In this document: positions 6,443-11,546 of the stretch, one piece after another
How the letters are laid out: every line of letters starts with the position of its first letter
Numbering within the stretch: position 1 is the stretch's first letter
Source: Calditrichota bacterium
GTDB taxonomy: Bacteria > Calditrichota > Calditrichia > Calditrichales > Calditrichaceae
Direction of reading: 5' to 3'
NCBI GenBank assembly: GCA_024278715.1
Contig: JAJRSN010000103.1
Span: forward strand, 1 to 11,546
Length of the DNA: 11,546 bases
The notes under the pieces: model-generated
The model's database searches: none
What the model was told of the DNA's origin: nothing
Seen by the model: only the letters and a program-made list of their open reading frames with translations
Made by a program: the position numbers and the translations under genes

Positions 6443-7474
6443 CTAAGGAATATTCTTCACTATTTTTGGTCCGACTGCTTTTGTAAACCACAACGGCAGT
6501 TTTTGCCAGATTTTTATCGCCAAAGCAAATTTTGGATTCTCTTTATTGATTTCCGGGAGTTCTTCCCCCGGCTCAAGAGCGTAATACCAATAAAGTTGAG
6601 TCTCGTCTCCGCCCCATTGTTTTTTAAATCTGTGGGTTCCTCCGTCCCTGGTGCCCCGCCCGAAATCAAATACTTTATAGCCTTCTTTGATGGCTAACCT
6701 CAAAACTTCCCAATAGAGCAGCATATTGGGACTAAAGCGGTTATACGCTTTTAAAGAAGACGCCCAGGGAATTTCCAGCATTTTTTTATAGCCCATTAAA
6801 AAAGCCGCGGCTACCGGTTTATTCTCTTTTGTGTAAACAACGATTATACGTGTCTGGTCGGGTAAAAGGTCTAAAATAATTTCAAAAAAAATTTTATCGT
6901 AAACCGGCGTTCCGAGGTCCCGCATATTTCGGCAGAAAATGTAATAAAAATCGTTTAACAACTCTATATGCCCGCTTTTGCCGTACATCCCTTCCTTGGT
7001 CGGGCGACGTATCTGGCTGCGCAGTTTGGCTTTAAAACTTTTAAGCAGCTCGTCTTCCGACTCGGGTAAAGGCAGGAGAAAAGTTACTTTATTGGTTCGT
7101 ACGGGAAAAGGAAAAGCTTCCGCCTGATCATAACGGATTTCCACCGCTTCGGATTGAGTCGATTTTCGCAGCCGTTCAATCTCATCCAAAATCATTTTTT
7201 TGGCTCTGTCACCGCTCCATATTGGTCCGCCGTAATTAACATAGGGCAGCGAAATCAACTGTTTGCCCGCCAGATAGGTGTGAAAATGCACCAGCGGTAG
7301 AATTCCGACAATCCTTCCGTCGTCTATCACAAAACGATAATGCGTTTTTTTGCCAAACGCCCTTTCAATAATTTCTTTCCAGACGGTTTTATGGTAAATA
7401 CGACCTCGAGGATGCGCATCGACATAGGAATCCCATTGAAAATAATAATGACGATCTAATGAAAATATCTGCAT
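6443..7474 (-). CDS. FemAB-like protein of the XrtA/PEP-CTERM-associated type (343 aa)
   Basis: Length and motifs match the FemAB-like group described with exosortase A/PEP-CTERM loci. Landmarks are YHKTVWKEIIERAFG (27-41), GILPLVHFHTYLAGKQLISL (57-76), YVNYGGP (78-84), KLRSQIRRPTKEG (150-162), and the late motif FDFGRGT plus THRFKKQWG (269-288), which corresponds to 'fDFGRS..gtG.~~FKk.WG'. FemAB enzymes transfer amino acids from aminoacyl-tRNA to peptidoglycan precursors. The EPS-associated relatives have no established substrate and share the double-GNAT fold with the neighbouring BcsL-like protein. No exosortase or PEP-CTERM protein is seen here. The gene starts about 34 bp after the hairpin that follows the kinase gene and has no clear Shine-Dalgarno sequence. 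It probably modifies the glycan or anchors it to the envelope (inference). Confidence 0.85.
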   Translation of the reverse strand: MQIFSLDRHYYFQWDSYVDAHPRGRIYHKTVWKEIIERAFGKKTHYRFVIDDGRIVGILPLVHFHTYLAGKQLISLPYVNYGGPIWSGDRAKKMILDEIERLRKSTQSEAVEIRYDQAEAFPFPVRTNKVTFLLPLPESEDELLKSFKAKLRSQIRRPTKEGMYGKSGHIELLNDFYYIFCRNMRDLGTPVYDKIFFEIILDLLPDQTRIIVVYTKENKPVAAAFLMGYKKMLEIPWASSLKAYNRFSPNMLLYWEVLRLAIKEGYKVFDFGRGTRDGGTHRFKKQWGGDETQLYWYYALEPGEELPEINKENPKFALAIKIWQKLPLWFTKAVGPKIVKNIP

Positions 7475-7496
7475 GAATTAAACTATCCGTTTAACC

Positions 7497-7502
7497 ATTA
7501 TA
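7497..7502 (-). promoter_or_regulatory. Candidate -10 box TATAAT for the biosynthetic module
   Basis: The minus strand reads TATAAT exactly, just past the hairpin below and 22 bases before the FemAB-like start codon. The best -35 candidate, TTGATG, lies inside the hairpin at a long spacing of 19 bases. The resulting 5' leader would be only about 16 bases. This would allow restart of transcription after termination, but AT-rich sequence makes a chance match likely. Confidence 0.25.
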
Positions 7503-7532
7503 AAAGAGGGATTTGATATTTCATCAAATCCC
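7502..7532 (-). terminator. Rho-independent-type stem-loop after the kinase gene
   Basis: On the minus strand a perfect 10-bp stem GGGATTTGAT / ATCAAATCCC (7523-7532 with 7508-7517) encloses a 5-base loop GAAAT and is followed by TCTTTTA. It lies about 40 bp after the tyrosine-kinase stop. The stem has only four G-C pairs and the T-tract is interrupted by one C, so it may be a partial terminator or an mRNA-stabilising hairpin separating abundant export transcripts from biosynthetic ones. Confidence 0.7.
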
Positions 7533-7574
7533 TTTAAATCTATTAAAAAATCGGTCGGTGCAATTGTTGATTTA

Positions 7575-9911
7575 TTAATAATTGTAATATGAATAACGAT
7601 ACTTTTTCTGTTCCAGTTCTTCCTTGGCAAAATTCAGGACGATTCCGATAATATGGGCTCTCAAATCCTGATATTCCTCGATTTTCGATTTAAGATGATC
7701 GATATTGGATTTACCGGCGCGCACGACCAACAGACCACCGTCCACATAACGGGAAACAATCACCGCATCCGACGCCACTGCAATGGGGGGCGTATCAATA
7801 ATCAAAAAACCAAACCGATGACTAAGGAATTCGATTAGTTCCTGCGCCCGCGAGCTGCCCAACAATTCGGACGGGTTGGGGATGGGGACGCCGCTGCTAA
7901 TCAAAAACAAATTGGGGATATGTGTTGTCTGAATTATCTTTCGAACATTCTCATCGGTTATATCCGCGTTGCTGTAAAGAAAATCGGAAAAGCCCGGTTT
8001 CTTTTTACAGGCGAACGTATTATGCAGCACTCCGCGCCGTAGATCACCGTCTATTAAAACGGTCGGCAGCTTTTGTTGAGCAAAGGTAATCGCCAAATTT
8101 CCGGCGTTGAGCGATTTCCCCTCATCCGGATTTAAGTAAGTAACTAAAATCGATTTAAGTTTTTTATCGACATTAAACAACAATTGGGTTCGTAAACTGC
8201 GATACGCCTCGCCCACCGGCGTCGGGGAATAGTCGGCTGTGACTAATTTCGGATCTACCCGAACCGGCTCGTCAAATTTTACATCGACAATCTCTTTTTC
8301 GGTTTTAATTACCGGAATTTTACCGAGAACTCGAATCGGAATTACCTTTTCCAATTCTTCGGCGGTGCGCACGGTTTTGTCGAAAAAGTCTAAAACCAAA
8401 ACAATAACAACACTTCCGCCGAGACCCACCACCAAACCGATTAACAAGACCTTTAAATATGTTTTAAATTTGCTTATCCTTAACGGAACAATCGCTTTGT
8501 CCAGAACAACCACATCGCCTACTTCAACGGCATCCGCAATTCTTGCCTGATTATAGCGTACGAGCAGCGAAGAATAGATTTCATCGGAGACGGATCTTCT
8601 GCGCTCCAATTCGGCTAATTTCATCTCTTTGGAGGGTAAACGCCGGATTCTTCTTGTATTCTCCGCGATTTTCATATTCAGATCGTTTATCTGAGAATTA
8701 ATCTGATTGAGCAGGTTCTGAGCAGTCATTAAAACCTTTTTTTCAAGTTCCGACAGCTTTTTACTGTTTTCTTTAACATAAGGATGCGAGGCGGAATACG
8801 AAGCAAGCAGGCGGGTGCGCTCTGTGGTAAGTGTTATAAATTCCGACGAAAGCGCGGAAGCCGTGGGCGAACCTTGTGAAGTTAAAAATGAGATGATTTC
8901 ATTCAGTATGGAATATCGATCCTCATCGGAGCTGGCTTTCAAACGCGCGATCAGTCTTTCCAATTCATTCTTAAGGTTTGCAATTTGGGATTTGCGCGCT
9001 TCATAAGTAGAAATACCGGTTATAATTCCCGAAGCGTCAGGGGTTAAACCGACCCAGGGATTTCTTTCCCTGAAGCGTTTTAATTCCTGCGCGGCTTTAT
9101 CCAATTCAATTTTTGCGGTTTGTAACTGCTCTTCAAGAACGCTTAATACTTCGCGTGTTTGATATTTTTTCAGATTGAGATTTTCCTGAACGAATTCTTT
9201 AACAATCGTATTGAGCGTTCTGGCGATCAGGTAGCGGTCTTCGCCTCTCAATGTTATTGCCAGCAAGGTTTTGGCTCTGTTTTTGAATTGATAACCCAAA
9301 GCCCCTAATAAACTTTCAATAGCCCGGGCTCTTGACCTAACCGTATAAATCAATTTATCGTGAGTGTCCCAGTAATCTTCTTTCAACACCAGACCAACGC
9401 CCCCGTATTCCACAACGCCGTTTTGGGGGTAATCAATTTCCAGTACCTTCTTATCTTCAATGGAACGGTCCTGACTTGTATAAAATAATTGTAATTTATT
9501 GCCCTGTTTTTTCAGTTCGAATTTGCCTTTCAAATAATCGGGTTGCAGATACACGCTGTCCACCGCATCATACCGATCCACGCCGCTAAATCTGACAATA
9601 AGACTTAACTTATCCACGATCTGCCCTAAAAATTTGCGGCTCATTAAAATACCAAGTTTGCTCTCAAATTCGGGTCTTCCGCGCGAATCAATTTCATTGA
9701 GAGCGCGGGTATCCTGAAATTGTAACAAAGCCTGCGTTACATAAACCGGTCGCGGGCTCAGCTTTAAAGCAACAGCCATGGCGAACAAAGCTCCCAAAAC
9801 AAAAAGGAACAGCATCAACCATTTTTTTCTCTTAAAAAGCTTGATATAATGATGCCAATCCATCTTTGAATCGGTTACATTTAATTCTGTTGACTTTTTT
9901 TTGTCTTGCAT
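7575..9911 (-). CDS. wzc: Wzc-like chain-length regulator fused to a bacterial tyrosine kinase (778 aa)
   Basis: This is an inner-membrane polysaccharide co-polymerase with a cytoplasmic BY-kinase domain. TM1 (about 31-50) is followed by a long periplasmic region with coiled-coil-like segments (about 250-330 and 380-440). A GNVR-type region ends near VVVLDKAIVPLRISKFK (467-483), and TM2 is about 486-508. The kinase domain has GEAYRSLRTQLLF (567-579), Walker A NPDEGKS with Lys599, Walker A' VLIDGDLRR with Asp621 and Asp623, and Walker B FLIIDTPP with Asp706. The C-terminus KKYRYSYYNY holds five tyrosines in its last eight residues, the autophosphorylation cluster. Cycles of tail phosphorylation govern polymer length and pairing with the OPX protein, whose gene lies 23 bp upstream. 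No tyrosine phosphatase is seen nearby. The Walker A loop has Asp596 and Leu601 where Gly and Thr/Ser are usual. The gene ends in tandem TAA codons. Confidence 0.96.
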   Translation of the reverse strand: MQDKKKSTELNVTDSKMDWHHYIKLFKRKKWLMLFLFVLGALFAMAVALKLSPRPVYVTQALLQFQDTRALNEIDSRGRPEFESKLGILMSRKFLGQIVDKLSLIVRFSGVDRYDAVDSVYLQPDYLKGKFELKKQGNKLQLFYTSQDRSIEDKKVLEIDYPQNGVVEYGGVGLVLKEDYWDTHDKLIYTVRSRARAIESLLGALGYQFKNRAKTLLAITLRGEDRYLIARTLNTIVKEFVQENLNLKKYQTREVLSVLEEQLQTAKIELDKAAQELKRFRERNPWVGLTPDASGIITGISTYEARKSQIANLKNELERLIARLKASSDEDRYSILNEIISFLTSQGSPTASALSSEFITLTTERTRLLASYSASHPYVKENSKKLSELEKKVLMTAQNLLNQINSQINDLNMKIAENTRRIRRLPSKEMKLAELERRRSVSDEIYSSLLVRYNQARIADAVEVGDVVVLDKAIVPLRISKFKTYLKVLLIGLVVGLGGSVVIVLVLDFFDKTVRTAEELEKVIPIRVLGKIPVIKTEKEIVDVKFDEPVRVDPKLVTADYSPTPVGEAYRSLRTQLLFNVDKKLKSILVTYLNPDEGKSLNAGNLAITFAQQKLPTVLIDGDLRRGVLHNTFACKKKPGFSDFLYSNADITDENVRKIIQTTHIPNLFLISSGVPIPNPSELLGSSRAQELIEFLSHRFGFLIIDTPPIAVASDAVIVSRYVDGGLLVVRAGKSNIDHLKSKIEEYQDLRAHIIGIVLNFAKEELEQKKYRYSYYNY

Positions 9912-9934
9912 CGTTTTATATCCCTTAAATTGAA

Positions 9935-10642
9935 TTATCTTCTACGTAAAATTAATATGTCACGCTGATAGGTATTATAGATTGCCCATATTGTGGTAGC
10001 AAAAGTCAGGATGGGCATCACGTCCCTTACTTTATCCCAGAAATTTTTTCTGGTGGGTGAAGGCGTCCATAAAATATCGCCCGATTTAAAACCCATTCTT
10101 TTCAGAGAAATTCCTTTTTCAAAAAAACTCACCAAATTACTGTTCTGCCCTTTTTCTCTTCGTTCCCAGCGCATATTGTAAATACCGTCTTCCATTAAAG
10201 TGCCGCCCGCAAGGTAGATAACATCCCAAAGCGAGCTGTTAATATCCACATAATACAAGCCGGGTCGTACAAATCCGCCCAACAAGCTCACGCGAACCAA
10301 GGGTTTAACATAAATATTGGGAAAGCGCAAATAGCTTTCGTAATTTGTTTTCAGGAAAAAAATCAGGTCTTCCACTGTCATTTTTGAAACCCGAACTTTC
10401 CCCACAATCGGCAGCTCCACATAACCCCTGTCGTCGATGGCAAAGGTGCCGTTTAAAAAAGAGGTCGTATCGGGAAAAGTGGAAATAAAAAGCCCGTCTC
10501 CCGGAGTAAAAGGAAACTCCGTCCAATCCGGATCGCTCAACGGAGTTGCGACGGAATCCTGAGCCTTTACAAAACCAAACATTAAAGCCGTAATAAGCAG
10601 CATCAACGGAACGGTTAAAGAACGGTGTGCATTTTTTGTCAT
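9935..10642 (-). CDS. Polysaccharide export (OPX) protein with SLBB domain, short form (235 aa)
   Basis: A signal peptide (basic MTKNAHRS, hydrophobic to about 24, likely cleavage after VKA at 27) is followed by a polysaccharide-export domain beginning FPFTPGDGLFIST (43-55) with IDDRGYVELPIVGKVRVSKMTVEDL (about 69-93). One SLBB-type repeat begins VSLLGGFVRPGLYYV (118-132) with LWDVIYLAGG (138-147). There is no Cys lipobox. Near the end is a hydrophobic segment VMPILTFATTIWAIY (208-222) followed by a basic tail RDILILRRR. Wza of E. coli is much longer (about 380 residues), is a lipoprotein and ends in an amphipathic outer-membrane helix. This version may be an unlipidated periplasmic or membrane-anchored OPX that needs a separate outer-membrane pore. 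It is 15 bp after the STAS gene and 23 bp before the kinase, its expected partner. Confidence 0.92.
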   Translation of the reverse strand: MTKNAHRSLTVPLMLLITALMFGFVKAQDSVATPLSDPDWTEFPFTPGDGLFISTFPDTTSFLNGTFAIDDRGYVELPIVGKVRVSKMTVEDLIFFLKTNYESYLRFPNIYVKPLVRVSLLGGFVRPGLYYVDINSSLWDVIYLAGGTLMEDGIYNMRWERREKGQNSNLVSFFEKGISLKRMGFKSGDILWTPSPTRKNFWDKVRDVMPILTFATTIWAIYNTYQRDILILRRR

Positions 10643-10657
10643 ACTGTTAACCCACTT

Positions 10658-11464
10658 TTAACATGATCTATAAAAACGATATCGTTTTGCTTTGGTATCT
10701 AAATCGAGATCTTTAAGCAACCTGTATAATTTAAAAATTCCGACTTTTGTCCGCCCGAAATGTTCGTGTCTTAAAATTTTCCGGATACCGAAAATTCCGA
10801 TTAACGGATTTTGAGCCACTACTCGTTTTACTTTCTCAGGAAGAGGCAATTCCGCCAATTTCACTTCAGTTTTTATCACCTGAGGTGTAAATTCGTGCAC
10901 AGTATCTTTCCCGAAATCAGTGGAAGTAAACTTGGATTTCGGTTTGTTCTTCACTTTCTCGTTAGCATTCTGCGGTACTGATTCGGTGATTTCTTCTAAT
11001 TCAACTTCTTCCACCGACTCTTCAATTTCCTCGATCGGTTCTTCCACAGGATGTTCCATTGTTTTGGACTCTTCAATTTCTTCGATAACAAGGTCGATTT
11101 CTTCCTGTGCTTTTTTAAAGGATGCCGCAGCCGCTTCGACCGTGGGATAGTCTTCCAGAATATGATAGAATTCTAACATTTGGTACACTTCGTAAATATC
11201 CGGATTCATATTGGCAAGCTTAATATCTCCTCCCTTATCACGAAAACGCTTAATCTCGCCGACAAACACGCCCCAACCGGCGCTGCTCATATAGTACACT
11301 TTGCTGAAATCAACGATAACTCTGTAACATCCGCTTTCAATAATGTTATCAAAAAGTTTTTCCAACTGGTAGCTGTTTGATTGGTCAACGTGACCGCCTA
11401 ATTCAACAACCATTATTTCACCGCTTTGATCTGCAAATTTTGAATCGATTTGTAATTTTTCCAT
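10658..11464 (-). CDS. STAS-domain regulator with acidic linker and putative HTH tail (268 aa)
   Basis: Residues 1 to about 115 form a STAS domain of the anti-sigma-factor-antagonist type: MVVELGGHVDQSNSYQLEKL (18-37), RVIVDFSKVYYMSSAGWGVF (48-67) and DIKLANMNPDIYEVYQMLEF (80-99). The usual D-S-S/T-G phosphoserine loop reads S60-S61-A-G, so Ser61 takes the phosphorylated position while the preceding Asp is replaced by Ser. A Glu-rich linker (about 121-160) follows. The tail (about 205-268) reads as helices LPEKVKRVVAQNP, GIFGIRKILRHE and IFKLYRLLKDLDL, then a basic RYRFYRS end. The pattern resembles the winged HTH of IS3-type transposases, suggesting DNA binding (inference). AGGTGA lies 5 bases before the ATG. 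As the first visible gene of the export module it probably regulates the locus. No partner anti-sigma kinase is seen. Confidence 0.88.
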   Translation of the reverse strand: MEKLQIDSKFADQSGEIMVVELGGHVDQSNSYQLEKLFDNIIESGCYRVIVDFSKVYYMSSAGWGVFVGEIKRFRDKGGDIKLANMNPDIYEVYQMLEFYHILEDYPTVEAAAASFKKAQEEIDLVIEEIEESKTMEHPVEEPIEEIEESVEEVELEEITESVPQNANEKVKNKPKSKFTSTDFGKDTVHEFTPQVIKTEVKLAELPLPEKVKRVVAQNPLIGIFGIRKILRHEHFGRTKVGIFKLYRLLKDLDLDTKAKRYRFYRSC

Positions 11465-11497
11465 AAATTCACCTTTTAATTATGGCTCCGCCACGTC

Positions 11498-11528
11498 AAT
11501 TACAGGAAATTGATATTTACCTGTAATT
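11498..11528. promoter_or_regulatory. 31-bp imperfect dyad upstream of the STAS-HTH gene
   Basis: Perfect 9-bp arms AATTACAGG (11498-11506) and CCTGTAATT (11520-11528) enclose AAAT-TGAT-ATTT plus one unpaired A, so the whole stretch can pair as a stem with a single bulge and a 4-base loop. It ends 34 bp before the STAS start codon and is not followed by a T-tract on the minus strand, so it is not a typical terminator. It could be an operator, possibly for the putative HTH of the gene it precedes, or a leader hairpin. Sequence beyond the window edge is needed to place a promoter. Confidence 0.5.
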
Positions 11529-11546
11529 CACTAAAAATTAAACAAC

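Noticed and set aside
8239..8550. Plus-strand 103-aa Thr/Ser-rich ORF
   Set aside because: It lies fully antisense to the well-supported kinase gene, with biased composition and no motif.
10877..10887. Near-perfect 11-bp palindrome CACCTGAGGTG
   Set aside because: It sits inside the STAS coding region, in the stretch just before the C-terminal tail, with no other sign of a site. An isolated short palindrome is expected by chance.
10920..11150. Plus-strand Ser/Thr-rich 76-aa ORF
   Set aside because: Its low-complexity Ser runs are the antisense of the Glu-rich linker codons of the STAS protein.
11484..11492. GGCGGAGCC in the leader of the STAS gene, resembling the RfaH ops element
   Set aside because: The ops core GGCGGTAG requires the T-A-G step, which is missing, and no JUMPstart context is visible. 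Similarity over five bases is not enough.
1..11546. Mobile elements, CRISPR, tRNA or rRNA genes
   Set aside because: No transposase gene, terminal inverted repeats, repeat-spacer pattern, tRNA-like cloverleaf or rRNA sequence was recognised. The transposase-like HTH pattern in the STAS protein is part of an intact fused gene and lacks a catalytic domain.

Overview
This window reads as part of an exopolysaccharide or capsule (EPS) biosynthesis and export locus from a Gram-negative bacterium. Every credible gene lies on the minus strand, so transcription runs from the right end (about 11,500) to the left end (1). The Gram-negative call rests on the outer-membrane polysaccharide export (OPX) family protein. 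The modestly AT-rich base composition and this gene repertoire would suit the Fibrobacterota-Chlorobiota-Bacteroidota-Calditrichota side of the tree. That placement is an inference, and no taxonomic marker gene is present.

Layout in transcription order. A 31-bp imperfect dyad (11498-11528) lies upstream of a STAS-domain protein with an acidic linker and a putative helix-turn-helix tail (10658-11464). Then come a short OPX export protein (9935-10642) and a Wzc-like chain-length regulator fused to a tyrosine kinase (7575-9911). These three genes are closely spaced and form a regulation/export module. A strong stem-loop with a T-rich tail (about 7502-7532) follows the kinase and separates it from the second module.

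The second module holds a FemAB-like protein of the type found with PEP-CTERM/exosortase loci (6443-7474), a BcsL/CelD-like acyltransferase (5226-6350), a DegT-family PLP aminotransferase (4096-5226), a membrane family-2 glycosyltransferase (2943-4094), a tandem-GNAT-like acyltransferase (1879-2940), an acyl carrier protein (1618-1857) and a second smaller GNAT protein (931-1587). Several junctions are coupled: a TAATG overlap at 5226 and gaps of 1 and 2 bp at 4095 and 2941-2942. After a 286-bp non-coding gap carrying a short heptamer tandem repeat, the window ends inside a Wzx-like flippase (1-644).

Working model (inference): the aminotransferase makes an amino sugar, one or more of the four acyltransferase-fold proteins acylate it (perhaps from the ACP), the glycosyltransferase builds the glycan, the flippase moves it across the inner membrane, and the kinase/OPX pair controls chain length and export. 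No polymerase, initiating sugar-phosphate transferase, sugar dehydratase, tyrosine phosphatase or exosortase is visible. The most interesting features are the STAS-HTH fusion at the head of the locus with a dyad in front of it, the ACP between two GNAT genes, and the atypical OPX protein. No tRNA, rRNA, CRISPR array or insertion sequence was seen.
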